DNA of 64,000 nucleotides, from NCBI GenBank assembly GCA_016715985.1, contig JADJXD010000001.1:2542001-2606000 (forward strand). Direction: 5' to 3'. The notes under the pieces are model-generated. The model saw only the letters and a program-made list of their open reading frames with translations. It was not told the DNA's origin and made no database searches. The stretch comes from Saprospiraceae bacterium. GTDB taxonomy: Bacteria > Bacteroidota > Bacteroidia > Chitinophagales > Saprospiraceae. A program made the position numbers and the translations under genes. The stretch's first letter is position 1, and the number at the start of each line of letters is the position of its first letter. Below, one piece after another: positions 35,936 through 44,871 of this stretch.

Positions 35936-36526
35936 TTAATTTTTTAATTCTTTTAAATATTCCGGATGAGCTTCCAGCCAAATTATCAACTCTTTGTAAC
36001 ACTCACATTTCTTTTTTCGGGCCATTCCTTCAGATTTATATCCGCAAAGCCGTGCAATTTCTTCCATACTGTACCCGCCAGCCCAATACATCAGTACATT
36101 GCGGCAGTTTGAGTGAAGATTTAGCATTATTTTATGGAGGATTTCTTTTTTCTCTTCGGATTCTAATATATTGTTAGTATAAACCGGAGGATCATTTATT
36201 TGATTTATTTCACCGGCATAAGTTAATGGGTTGTTTTTATCTTTTCTCAGCCGATCCAGCCATAACATCCTGGCAATACCAAAAATATAAGCGTCTTTTG
36301 TGCCACTCAAAACAAAGGTATGATCAGAAAATACTTTTTTGACAAAAGCAATGATACTGTCATGAAATATCATCAATGCATCGTCGCTGCTTCCGCTGTT
36401 ATTTATCACGTGTTGGAAAATATCATTTCGAAGCTTGGTATTGGCTGCCAAAAGCTTTACTGCTTCGGCCCGCTCCAACTCACTTCCTCTGATAAAACCC
36501 AAAATACTGTCCTGATGCTCTGACAC
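35936..36526 (-). CDS. ECF-type RNA polymerase sigma factor
   Basis: A 196-residue sigma-70 family protein. Region 2 lies at about residues 60-95 (FVKKVFSDHTFVLSGTKDAY, FGIARMLWLDRLRKDK, with the -10-binding helix). Region 4 lies at about residues 130-185, with a helix-turn-helix (GYSMEEIARLCGYKSEG, RKKKCECYKELI). The N-terminal ~45 residues are an extension. The start is GTG at 36526, preceded by AGGAAG at a good distance; no in-frame ATG exists nearby. It should direct RNA polymerase to a regulon that may include the divergent CHAT operon. It stands next to its anti-sigma-like partner, 4 bases apart. Confidence 0.88.
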   Translation of the reverse strand: MSEHQDSILGFIRGSELERAEAVKLLAANTKLRNDIFQHVINNSGSSDDALMIFHDSIIAFVKKVFSDHTFVLSGTKDAYIFGIARMLWLDRLRKDKNNPLTYAGEINQINDPPVYTNNILESEEKKEILHKIMLNLHSNCRNVLMYWAGGYSMEEIARLCGYKSEGMARKKKCECYKELIIWLEAHPEYLKELKN

Positions 36527-37026
36527 TCTTCCTGGTATAGTTGATAAAAAGTACTATAATGTTACTCCCGAATACAAATAAACACAAATTTTGATAAAAG
36601 AATAAATACCGGGTTAATTATTTTAAAATATTCTGATAGAATGGGTTGATTTGTTCGTTGCCACGCAGTTGGTTTTAAAGTAAAATTTGATTTGAAACAC
36701 AATTTTAAGATCTATTATTAAAATATCCGGTATTGTGGGGTAACATTTTGAGTGTAGTTAATGACCTTATATGATAAGGTTAAATGTTTTTTTTTTAGAT
36801 TTTGCTATGCGAAGCAGTATTTTTCATGCAAGAAAATGGTCCTTTGGGGATAAATGAAAGATACGGGTATATTTGAAAGAATTTTCTGATTCAGGCTTAT
36901 GTACCAATGCCATTTTGCAAAAAAGAGAAGTTAGTTCAAAGTTAAAATTCAAATATTTTATAATTTACTATAAGAGAATTACACGTAATCACTACAATTT
37001 CCCTGAATAATTTCAATTAAAAATTT
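36527..37026. other. Intergenic region with isolated hairpin and T run
   Basis: 500 bases between the sigma gene and the DUF285 protein gene. It contains an ACCTTAT/ATAAGGT hairpin (36764-36780) followed by a T-rich run about ten bases further on; no plus-strand gene precedes it. Otherwise I see nothing coding. Confidence 0.4.
36764..36780 (+). terminator. Weak terminator-like hairpin
   Basis: 7-base-pair AT-rich stem with a 3-base loop followed by a run of T. The stem is weak and the loop tight, and there is no upstream gene, so it may be an orphan structure. Confidence 0.25.
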
Positions 37027-40000
37027 ATGAAAAGTTTTTTGTTTAATCTAATTTTTATTTCCAGTTCACTTCTTTTACATGGTCAAGCACCATTCATTAC
37101 AACTTGGAAAACGGATAATCCTGGTTCTTCATGTAGTTCATGTATAAATATACCAACTTTCGGATCTGGATATAATTATGATGTTGATTGGGATAACGAT
37201 GGAGTGTATGATGAATTAGGAATAACGGGCGACATAACCCATGATTATGGTGTCAGTGGGAATTATACAATAAGGATTAAGGGTAATTTCCCTAGAATTC
37301 ACTTTAATAATATAGGAGATAAATTAAAATTAATATCTATCGATCAGTGGGGTAGTAATGTATGGACTTCTTTTGAAAATTCATTTTATGGCTGCCAAAA
37401 CTTAATCTATAATGCAAATGACACTCCAAATCTTAATTCTGTAACCTCAATGAGAGCCATGTTTCAGAATTGTATTCTTTTTAATGGTGACTTGTCTAGT
37501 TGGAATACATCAAACGTTTTAGTTATGGGTAGTTTATTTGAAGGTTGTACAAATTTTAATGGAAATATTGCAACATGGAACATATTAAATGTAAATTCAA
37601 TGGAGTATATGTTTTCAAATTGTACTTCTTTCAATCAACCTTTATCTGCTTGGAATCCGATGAACGTACAATACATACATAGTATGTTTGATGGTGCCAG
37701 TTCTTTCAATCAACCTATTAATAGCTGGAACGTCCAAAATGTGTTAGGATTTAATAACATGTTTGATGGAGCTTCTTCGTTTAACCAGCCTTTAAATTCG
37801 TGGATAACGGCAAACGCTAACAATATGCAAGGTATGTTCAACAATGCTGTTTCATTCAACCAGGATATAAGTGGCTGGAATACAGCTGCAGTGACTAATA
37901 TGCAATCTTTGTTTAGAGATGCTGTTTCATTCAATCAGGATTTAAGTATGTGGAATGTAGACGAAGTTACTGATTTTGGTTTTTTTCTATACAATGCAAG
38001 CAATTTTAATCAGGATTTAAAAAATTGGTCATTAAAGGATGCAGCAATATTAACAAACATGTTAAGTCTAAGCGGAATTGATTGCATTAACTATTCTGAA
38101 ACGTTGATTGGATGGTCAAATAACATCAACACTCCTAATAATTTGAGCTTAGGGGCCCTTGGACGCCAATATGGTACAAATGCTGTTTCTGCAAGGATGA
38201 ATTTAATTTCTAAAGGTTGGACTATAGCTGGAGATTCGCAATTAGATGAAACTTGTTCCAACGAGTTGGTGTTGGAAGTAAATATCGTAAATCATGCCAC
38301 ATGCCTTCAAAATGGCATGTTAGAATTCCAATTACAAAACGCTCCTGATAGTTCTATAATTGTTTACTTAGTTTTAAATGATTCCCAGGACACACTGGGT
38401 GTTATACAAGATACAAACTTTGTAATTATGGATACTCTTGGCGGACGCATTCCAGGTATTTACAATGTGGTGTGTATTTTAAACGACGCGGATACTTTTT
38501 CTATGCAAAAAGAGATTCTGAATTATTATGAAAATATTGTTTTTACAACTCTTACACAAAATGAATTTTGTGGAAATGATGGTATGATTACTGTTAATCT
38601 TATATCTGGCAATAACGTTCTTTATTCCCTATTGGAAGGTGATGAAACCATTAGGCCATATCAACAAAGTAATATTTTTAGTAATTTGCCTGAAGGAAAT
38701 TACACTTTATCTTTAATTGATACTTGTGAAAATGTAGCGATTGGTGCCGCTACTATAGTAAATAAAGAAACTGCATTTACTATAGTTGAAGGAGGCACTA
38801 ATACACCTGTAGGTTTAGCTTGTGATTCTATTAACGTACATCATAGTATATATTCAATCCCAAATGGAGAATTACAATACCCCTTGACATTTAATTACTA
38901 TATATACAATCCTAGTAGTAATGATACAATCCTTTTAAGTAGAGAATTCACAAATGGAGGTACGTCAAGTTTAATTCATCAGCAAATGACTATACCTTAC
39001 TATTCTGGTACACCATATTTAATGGATTTAAAGATCACGGATAAATGCAATGACACAATAACCTACAATCAAGATATTTCTTCAAGTTTTACTTCTGGTG
39101 TTTATCAACTACCAAATGGATGCAATTGGGATATGCATATTTGGCACGGTATTTCTCACCCACCGGTAAGTATTGAGTTTATTACGGCTCCATTTAATGA
39201 TCATACTCAAGCTCCTTTTGACCCTTTAATGTACAATTCTACTTATCCGCCAATATTTGATGTCATCACACCTGTTGTTTTTTCTAATGATACAATGAGT
39301 ATGCCAACTGGGTATTATGAAATTCAAGTTATAGGTTCTTGCAATGATACATTTATGATAACAGGTAATTTTTCTGATCCCGGATTAAATATTCCAATTC
39401 CAGTAATCACACCTGATTGTATTGAGGATAAAGGGATAATCCAATTTTCAAGTAATTTTGATTTGCAAAGTGTTAATATAATAAATAATAATGATACAAT
39501 TTCTTTAAATCATGGAATTGATATAAACAATTTGAAATCATTTTATGCGAGTGATATTGATGTGGGACTATATGATTTAATAGTGACGGATGTTTGTGGA
39601 AACAGCCAGAGTCTCGAAATTGATATTCCTTCACGTGAAGGTGAATTGGATTCATTTAGGATAGATGCCTACTGTGGATCTTTCAATTATTATTTTAATT
39701 ATGTACATAATGATGAAATAATGCCCTATTACCCAGGCCCATTTTATTATTTGCAATATAAAGAAAATGATGTGTGGAAACAAATGAATAGCACACCTTA
39801 TACAACCCCTACTGTTTGGCCCTTTATAAATGGTCAAGAAATAAATAATAACCTTTTAAACATCAATGTAACTAGAGAAGGTGAATTCAGAATATTGAGA
39901 CTTCTTATGAGGCCAAGTCAAGGAAGTACTGGTGAGTTCAAGGTCTGTGAAGATGTCATTCACGATTTTATACATATAAATGATGGATTCAAATTTGATT

Positions 40001-41028
40001 CCTTGTATAGTTTTGAGTGTACTGATTCTGAATTAGGAATTTCCAACTATAAAATTTTCTGTCATGCGTCAGGAGTAGAACCATTATCTTATGATATTTT
40101 AAAAATAAACGGGCAAGATACTTTAATTGAAAATGGAAACGATTCTTTATTTAATTCAGTGGCGGCTGGTTTATATGAAATTAGAGTAAAAGATGCATGT
40201 AACAATCAACTATTCAGAGAAATAGAACTTACTGATATTAGCAATCCAATAATATTTGCAGATTCGATTTGTGATGGTTTAGCGGGTAGATTGTACACGG
40301 ATGATTTACCTTTTATAGAATATGAGTGGAGAAAAACCGGTAATGCACAAATCTTAAGTTCAACTAATGAATTAAAATTTGAACCTTTCGGCATAGAAGA
40401 TAGTGGCACTTATGAATTAACTTTAATTTATCCCGGGTCATCTTCTTGTGTGAATCAAATCTTGGAATATACGATACCTAGTGTAATACCCAATAACCAA
40501 ACTGCGGGCAACGATTTGGATTGGACAATATGCGACTCTCTCGAAACCATAAATCTAAATCAATATTTAAGTTTGAACGCAAATAGTGGCGGAATTTGGC
40601 TTAATCAAAATGGTAGTCAGATTAATGATCCGACTACATATAGCATTTCTCTATTAAATTCAGGTAATAACTATTTATCATATTTTATTGATGTATTATG
40701 CGGTGTTGATGATGTGGCAATTATTAATTTTGTAAAAGATTCTTGTAACAACCCATGCATTGAAATTAGTGGGAAACTAAAATTAAGTACACCGATTGAC
40801 GGTCAACCAGGATTTAAGATAATGGTATTTAACCCGGATATGACTGTTGGTATTGTTGATTTAAATGTTCTTTTTGATGAAAGTTCATTAGTTAATGATT
40901 TAGGTCAAAATGATTCTCTTGAAAGCAGGATTAACAAACTTGAAGAAAAAATAAAGCACCTGAATTCAGAGTTAGAAAGTTCTATTGTAGAAATTAAAAA
41001 ATTAAAGAAATTGAGCCTAAAAGAGTGA
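37027..41028 (+). CDS. DUF285-repeat (BspA-like) surface protein with coiled-coil C-terminus
   Basis: A 1333-residue exported protein with a signal peptide (residues 1-20). Residues 142-341 are eight 25-residue repeats with the pattern xxxMFxxAxSFNQxLxxWN, the DUF285 fold seen in BspA-like surface proteins. Residues about 350-1270 are long beta-rich modules with scattered Cys. The C-terminus has no T9SS sorting domain; instead it ends in a heptad-like coiled coil (SLESRINKLEEKIKHLNSE). The gene is conspicuously AT-rich, with many AAT/ATT codons compared with its neighbours, suggesting acquisition by transfer. Its TGA overlaps the start codon of the LytTR fragment. Cell adhesion is a family-based guess. 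Confidence 0.8.
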   Translation: MKSFLFNLIFISSSLLLHGQAPFITTWKTDNPGSSCSSCINIPTFGSGYNYDVDWDNDGVYDELGITGDITHDYGVSGNYTIRIKGNFPRIHFNNIGDKLKLISIDQWGSNVWTSFENSFYGCQNLIYNANDTPNLNSVTSMRAMFQNCILFNGDLSSWNTSNVLVMGSLFEGCTNFNGNIATWNILNVNSMEYMFSNCTSFNQPLSAWNPMNVQYIHSMFDGASSFNQPINSWNVQNVLGFNNMFDGASSFNQPLNSWITANANNMQGMFNNAVSFNQDISGWNTAAVTNMQSLFRDAVSFNQDLSMWNVDEVTDFGFFLYNASNFNQDLKNWSLKDAAILTNMLSLSGIDCINYSETLIGWSNNINTPNNLSLGALGRQYGTNAVSARMNLISKGWTIAGDSQLDETCSNELVLEVNIVNHATCLQNGMLEFQLQNAPDSSIIVYLVLNDSQDTLGVIQDTNFVIMDTLGGRIPGIYNVVCILNDADTFSMQKEILNYYENIVFTTLTQNEFCGNDGMITVNLISGNNVLYSLLEGDETIRPYQQSNIFSNLPEGNYTLSLIDTCENVAIGAATIVNKETAFTIVEGGTNTPVGLACDSINVHHSIYSIPNGELQYPLTFNYYIYNPSSNDTILLSREFTNGGTSSLIHQQMTIPYYSGTPYLMDLKITDKCNDTITYNQDISSSFTSGVYQLPNGCNWDMHIWHGISHPPVSIEFITAPFNDHTQAPFDPLMYNSTYPPIFDVITPVVFSNDTMSMPTGYYEIQVIGSCNDTFMITGNFSDPGLNIPIPVITPDCIEDKGIIQFSSNFDLQSVNIINNNDTISLNHGIDINNLKSFYASDIDVGLYDLIVTDVCGNSQSLEIDIPSREGELDSFRIDAYCGSFNYYFNYVHNDEIMPYYPGPFYYLQYKENDVWKQMNSTPYTTPTVWPFINGQEINNNLLNINVTREGEFRILRLLMRPSQGSTGEFKVCEDVIHDFIHINDGFKFDSLYSFECTDSELGISNYKIFCHASGVEPLSYDILKINGQDTLIENGNDSLFNSVAAGLYEIRVKDACNNQLFREIELTDISNPIIFADSICDGLAGRLYTDDLPFIEYEWRKTGNAQILSSTNELKFEPFGIEDSGTYELTLIYPGSSSCVNQILEYTIPSVIPNNQTAGNDLDWTICDSLETINLNQYLSLNANSGGIWLNQNGSQINDPTTYSISLLNSGNNYLSYFIDVLCGVDDVAIINFVKDSCNNPCIEISGKLKLSTPIDGQPGFKIMVFNPDMTVGIVDLNVLFDESSLVNDLGQNDSLESRINKLEEKIKHLNSELESSIVEIKKLKKLSLKE
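37450..38049 (+). repeat. Eight 75-base coding repeats (DUF285 units)
   Basis: Eight consecutive 25-codon units within the surface protein gene, sharing the FNQxLxxWN core; copies 4 and 5 share a nearly identical MFDGASSFNQP core. Copy number may vary by recombination. Confidence 0.85.
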
Positions 41029-41234
41029 AATTTAATATCCTCACCAGCAAAACCCTCAAGTTATGGGAAAAACTCATCGATCACCCATATTTCATCAGAT
41101 ACCATCGATCATATTTAGTCAATACAAAATATGTCGGTCAATTCAATTTAAAAAGCAATTCACTTTTCATTAATGAACAATGTATCCCCATATCAAGAGA
41201 TCGAAAGTCTGCATGTTTAACAATGATTTTCTAA
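41025..41234 (+). pseudogene. LytTR DNA-binding domain fragment
   Basis: A 69-codon frame beginning with GTG inside the stop of the surface protein gene. It carries only the second half of a LytTR domain: LKLWEKLIDHPYFIRYHRSY, then LVN and IPISRDRKS, the recognition region. The first ~35 residues of a normal LytTR domain and any receiver domain are missing. Upstream in the same frame a TAA lies 30 bases before the GTG. I treat it as a remnant of a two-component response regulator gene, truncated by whatever brought in the surface protein, but a functional mini-protein cannot be excluded. Confidence 0.7.
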
Positions 41235-41284
41235 AACTTTAAAGATTCCTTTTATCTTAAAAAGCTATGTCAGAATTTCCAAAA

Positions 41285-42253
41285 TCACCAATCCATCACA
41301 ATAGCAAAGATCAATGGGGCCACAATAGTTGCGTCAGACTCAATCACATATTTAGGTGTATGAATATCTAATTTACCCCAGGTTATTTTTTCGTTCGGTA
41401 CGGCACCGGAGTACGATCCATAACTGGTGGTTGAATCACTGATCTGACAAAAATAACTCCAGAACGGGATATCTTCCATCTCCATATCCTGATACAACAT
41501 CGGTACTACACAGATTGGAAAGTCTCCTGCAATACCACCGCCTATCTGGAAAAATCCTACACCTTTCCCTTCGCTGTTTTTAACATACCAATCTGCAAGC
41601 CACATCATGTATTCGATGCCACTTTTGGTGGTAGATGGTTTAAGTTGACCTTTCATACAATAAGAGGCAAATATATTCCCCATGGTACTGTCTTCCCATC
41701 CGGGCACCACGATTGGAATATTTTTTTCTGCGGCAGCAAGCATCCAGCTATTTTTTGGATCAATTTCATAATATTGTTCCAGATCACCACTCAAAAGCAT
41801 TTTATACATAAACTCATGCGGAAAATATCTTTCGCCATTTTTTTCCGCATCCGACCAAACCTGTATCAGGTGCTTTTGTAATCTCCTGAATGCTTCTTCT
41901 TCCGGAATACAGGTATCTGTCACTCTGTTGTAATGATTTTCCAGCAAATCCCATTCATCCTGCGGATTGAGATCTCTGTAATTGGGTACTCTTTTATAAT
42001 GACTGTGTGCTACCAGATTCATGATGTCTTCTTCCAGATTGGCACCCGTACAGGATATTATCTGCACTTTGTCTTGTCGAATCATTTCAGCAAGTGATTT
42101 TCCCAGCTCTGCCGTACTCATAGCACCTGCCAGCGTAATCATCATTTTACCACCTTCTGCAAGATGTGCTTTGTAACCATCAGCAGCGTCGATCAGAGCT
42201 GCGGCATTAAAATGTTTGTAGTGATCTTTAAGGAATTCTGTGATTTTCATCAT
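41285..42253 (-). CDS. Deoxyhypusine-synthase-like polyamine enzyme
   Basis: A 322-residue protein of the deoxyhypusine synthase family. It has the NAD-binding glycine-rich regions (MITLAGAMSTAELG, IISCTGANLEEDI) and the catalytic-lysine motif EKITWGKLD near residue 297, preceded by GSYSGAVP. Bacteria lack eIF5A, so these homologues act on small polyamines; several related enzymes make homospermidine or spermidine from putrescine (family knowledge). It is the last gene of the speA-speB operon, 11 bases after speB, which strongly supports a polyamine role. Product identity cannot be read from sequence. Confidence 0.85.
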   Translation of the reverse strand: MMKITEFLKDHYKHFNAAALIDAADGYKAHLAEGGKMMITLAGAMSTAELGKSLAEMIRQDKVQIISCTGANLEEDIMNLVAHSHYKRVPNYRDLNPQDEWDLLENHYNRVTDTCIPEEEAFRRLQKHLIQVWSDAEKNGERYFPHEFMYKMLLSGDLEQYYEIDPKNSWMLAAAEKNIPIVVPGWEDSTMGNIFASYCMKGQLKPSTTKSGIEYMMWLADWYVKNSEGKGVGFFQIGGGIAGDFPICVVPMLYQDMEMEDIPFWSYFCQISDSTTSYGSYSGAVPNEKITWGKLDIHTPKYVIESDATIVAPLIFAIVMDW

Positions 42254-42264
42254 TATTATTTACG

Positions 42265-43140
42265 TTAAAAATTATTGTCCCGTATCTCCCGCTCAAATTT
42301 GTAGGTCAGCATTTTGTAATACAATTTTGCAGCCACAAAATCCGGAGCAGGATTGTGTTCATTGGGTAGTAATTCTACAATGTCAAATCCAACTACATTT
42401 TTGCGATTGAATACCTTTCTCAAAAATTCAAGGGTTTGATACCATTTCAGTCCACCGGGTTCCGGCGTACCTGTTGAAGGCATGATACTACTATCAAAAG
42501 CATCCAGGTCAAAAGTGATATAGACATTATCCGTCATTTTTTTGATCGCCTCTTCCATCCAGTAATCATTGTCCATGATCTGATGGGCAAAATAGGTTTT
42601 TTTAAAATCCAAGTGTTCTTTTTCAGCTACATCCATAGACCGGATACCTACCTGAATAAGATTTGTGTGTTTGCTTGCATCATATACCGCACACGCATGA
42701 TTGTAAGGTGTACCCATGTATGCAGGTCGCAAATCTGCATGTGCATCTATCTGTAGTACGGTCAGATTTGGATATTTTTCATAGTACGCTTTGATGACTC
42801 CGATGCTTATCGAGTGTTCTCCCCCGAAAATAGTCAGGAATTTTCCTGTCTCCAGATTCTTTTTTGTTTCCTGATACACTGATTCAAAGACCTTTTCAGG
42901 ACTGCCCGCTTCTGTAACCGGAGGCAAAGTATGCACACCCACTACATAAACTTCTGTATCCGTTTCTATGTCATACAGCTCCATGTTTTCAGAAGCGTAA
43001 GAAAATGCGTCAAATCCTTTATCCGCTCCTTTACCCCAGGAACTTGTTCCGTCATAAGGAATGCTTTGTAGCAATACCTTGGCACGTTCAAATTCTGCCA
43101 ATTCATCCGGAATACCGGCATAGGTGTTATTAGTCTTCAT
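42265..43140 (-). CDS. speB: Agmatinase
   Basis: Hydrolyses agmatine to putrescine and urea with a binuclear Mn centre. The 291-residue protein belongs to the ureohydrolase family: metal ligands in FGGEHSISIG, VLQIDAHADLRPAY and YITFDLDAFDSSIMPSTGTP, the last also containing the substrate-binding region. ILAs in the family, VELLPNEHNPAPDF near the C-terminus contributes to the subunit interface. It overlaps speA by 11 bases, implying co-translation. Arginase is excluded mainly by context. Confidence 0.93.
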   Translation of the reverse strand: MKTNNTYAGIPDELAEFERAKVLLQSIPYDGTSSWGKGADKGFDAFSYASENMELYDIETDTEVYVVGVHTLPPVTEAGSPEKVFESVYQETKKNLETGKFLTIFGGEHSISIGVIKAYYEKYPNLTVLQIDAHADLRPAYMGTPYNHACAVYDASKHTNLIQVGIRSMDVAEKEHLDFKKTYFAHQIMDNDYWMEEAIKKMTDNVYITFDLDAFDSSIMPSTGTPEPGGLKWYQTLEFLRKVFNRKNVVGFDIVELLPNEHNPAPDFVAAKLYYKMLTYKFEREIRDNNF

Positions 43141-44533
43141 ATCCTAAAATTTCTAACATTTGCTGAACATTCTGCTCGTCTCTATACAGACGATCCACTA
43201 TGTTTCCTTTATCGTCACGATCTATGATGATTTGTTTTGGTGAAGGGATCAGACAATGTTTGATACCGCCGTATCCACTGATAGCATCCTGATATGCGCC
43301 CGTATGAAAAAATCCAAGATACAAAGGTTCCTCTTTATCCGGATCGTAAGTAGGCATGAGGATTTGCTGATTCATATCTTCAGAATTATAATAATCTGAA
43401 TGATCACAACTGATTCCACCGATACTTACCTGCGAATATTCATTATCCCATTTATTGACCGGAAGGAGAATGAATTTTTCAAATATCGACCAGGCGTCGG
43501 GAATGGTATTCATCAGACTGTTGTCAATCAGATACCAAAGTTCGGTGTCGTTTTGTTGTTTTTGTTCCAATACAGAAAAAACAATTGCACCACTCTCTCC
43601 GACTGTATATTTACCGAATTCGGTATAGATATCCGGTTCCTGTATGCCTTCTTCATCACAAACCTCTTTGATATTTCGTACAAGTTCATTGATCATATAC
43701 TTGTAATCATATTCAAATCCAAGATTATTTCTGATTGGAAGGCCTCCACCCAGATTTATAGAATCCAATGTAGGACAAATCTTCTTTAATTCGGCAAATA
43801 ATTTCAAAGCTTTGCGGAATTCACCCCAATAATACAGATTATCTTTAATCCCGGAATCCACAAAGAAGTGAAGCATTTTCAGTTTCACACGTTTTTTTCT
43901 GGCGATTTTTGATTTATAGAAATCAATAATTTCGGCACTTCTGACACCCAGCCTGGATGTATAATATGCAGATTGAGGTTCTTCATTGATAGCCATTCTG
44001 ATACCGACCGTAAGATCAGTCTTGGTACTGGCATACAGTCTATCCAGTTCCATTTTACTGTCCAGTACCGGAATGACATGTTTAAATCCTTCGTCAATCA
44101 GACTTACAATTTTGTCTATGTATTCATCCGTTTTGTGACCATTATGAATCAGAATGGTGTCTTTATTGATTTTATTTTTCTGATATAATCTCTTAATCAG
44201 GTCTATATCAAAAGCAGAAGATGTTTCGAGATGCACATTGTGTTCTAATGCTTCGGTTATCACATGGGAAAAGTGACAACATTTGGTACAGTAGCAATAC
44301 ACATATTCACCTTTATAATTATTAGCTTTCATCGCCTTATGAAAGAGGTTTCTGGCTTTTTTTATTTGGTCACCGATTCTTGGTAGGTATGTCAGTCGGA
44401 ATGGTGTCCCGTATTTTTCTATGAGATACTTGAGAGATATACCATGAAAAGTAAGATTGCCCTGATTGAGATCAAATCCTTCCTGCGGAAAGTAATATGT
44501 CTGATTAATTAACTCGAAATATGTGTTTTTCAT
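43130..44533 (-). CDS. speA: Arginine decarboxylase (fold III, biosynthetic-like)
   Basis: A 467-residue PLP-dependent alanine-racemase-fold decarboxylase, producing agmatine from arginine. Visible regions are KYGTPFRLTYLP at the start of the barrel, YCTKCCHFSHVITEALEHN with the family NQ/K-type PLP region, ILIHNGHKTDEYI, FFVDSGIK, LGGGLPI, and the C-terminal GISCDHSDYYN and FFHTGAYQDA. It is shorter than enterobacterial SpeA (~650 residues) and lacks its insert. It is first in the operon speA-speB-DHS-like; a TACTTTTG -7 box lies ~230 bases upstream, giving a long leader. Confidence 0.88.
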   Translation of the reverse strand: MKNTYFELINQTYYFPQEGFDLNQGNLTFHGISLKYLIEKYGTPFRLTYLPRIGDQIKKARNLFHKAMKANNYKGEYVYCYCTKCCHFSHVITEALEHNVHLETSSAFDIDLIKRLYQKNKINKDTILIHNGHKTDEYIDKIVSLIDEGFKHVIPVLDSKMELDRLYASTKTDLTVGIRMAINEEPQSAYYTSRLGVRSAEIIDFYKSKIARKKRVKLKMLHFFVDSGIKDNLYYWGEFRKALKLFAELKKICPTLDSINLGGGLPIRNNLGFEYDYKYMINELVRNIKEVCDEEGIQEPDIYTEFGKYTVGESGAIVFSVLEQKQQNDTELWYLIDNSLMNTIPDAWSIFEKFILLPVNKWDNEYSQVSIGGISCDHSDYYNSEDMNQQILMPTYDPDKEEPLYLGFFHTGAYQDAISGYGGIKHCLIPSPKQIIIDRDDKGNIVDRLYRDEQNVQQMLEILGYED

Positions 44534-44766
44534 TAAGCTTTTAAGCGATAATTGATGATAGAATATTAAATGTTGACAAAAAATAATATTGAATCAAGAC
44601 TAAGTGTGACTAAAAAAATTGCAACCATAAAAATCAGGAAGCAAACTTTTAAGCTTAATATGTCCGATTCATATTCCTTAAAGCTGCAAAGAAACGATAA
44701 AATACAATAATAATTGTAATGTAAATCGAAAGTTTTCTCCCTTAAATTCTCTGGGAAACTCGCAGC

Positions 44767-44774
44767 CAAAAGTA
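44767..44774 (-). promoter_or_regulatory. Candidate -7 box of the speA operon
   Basis: The minus strand reads TACTTTTG, an exact TAnnTTTG match, about 230 bases upstream of the speA start, implying a long leader RNA. Confidence 0.4.
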
Positions 44775-44780
44775 CATTGG

Positions 44781-44801
44781 GTCAGGATAGACAGACCTGA
44801 C
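44781..44801. promoter_or_regulatory. Palindromic candidate operator
   Basis: Perfect 6-base arms GTCAGG (44781-44786) and CCTGAC (44796-44801), 9-base spacer, in the divergent promoter region and just upstream of the speA -7 box. It may bind a dimeric regulator. Confidence 0.4.
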
Positions 44802-44847
44802 AAAAACTTGATTATTTTAAATTTTTAGCTGATAGCTCTGAAAAGTA

Positions 44848-44855
44848 TATATTTG
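44848..44855 (+). promoter_or_regulatory. Bacteroidota -7 box of the 44872 gene
   Basis: Reads TATATTTG, an exact match, 16 bases upstream of the ATG. Confidence 0.6.
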
Positions 44856-44871
44856 CTTAAAATTTAAACAC

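Larger units (their letters stand above)
44534..44871. other. Divergent intergenic region upstream of speA and the 44872 gene
   Basis: 338 bases with a minus-strand -7 box (44767-44774), a GTCAGG/CCTGAC palindrome (44781-44801) and a plus-strand -7 box (44848-44855). Nothing credible codes here. Confidence 0.6.

Noticed and set aside
36764..36800. Terminator for an undiscovered plus-strand RNA
   Set aside because: Stem is short and AT-rich with a 3-base loop; no promoter or transcript evidence upstream.
44566..44769. 67-codon minus-strand frame upstream of speA
   Set aside because: Starts with TTG within the TACTTTTG promoter box and has no recognisable domain; treated as leader of speA.
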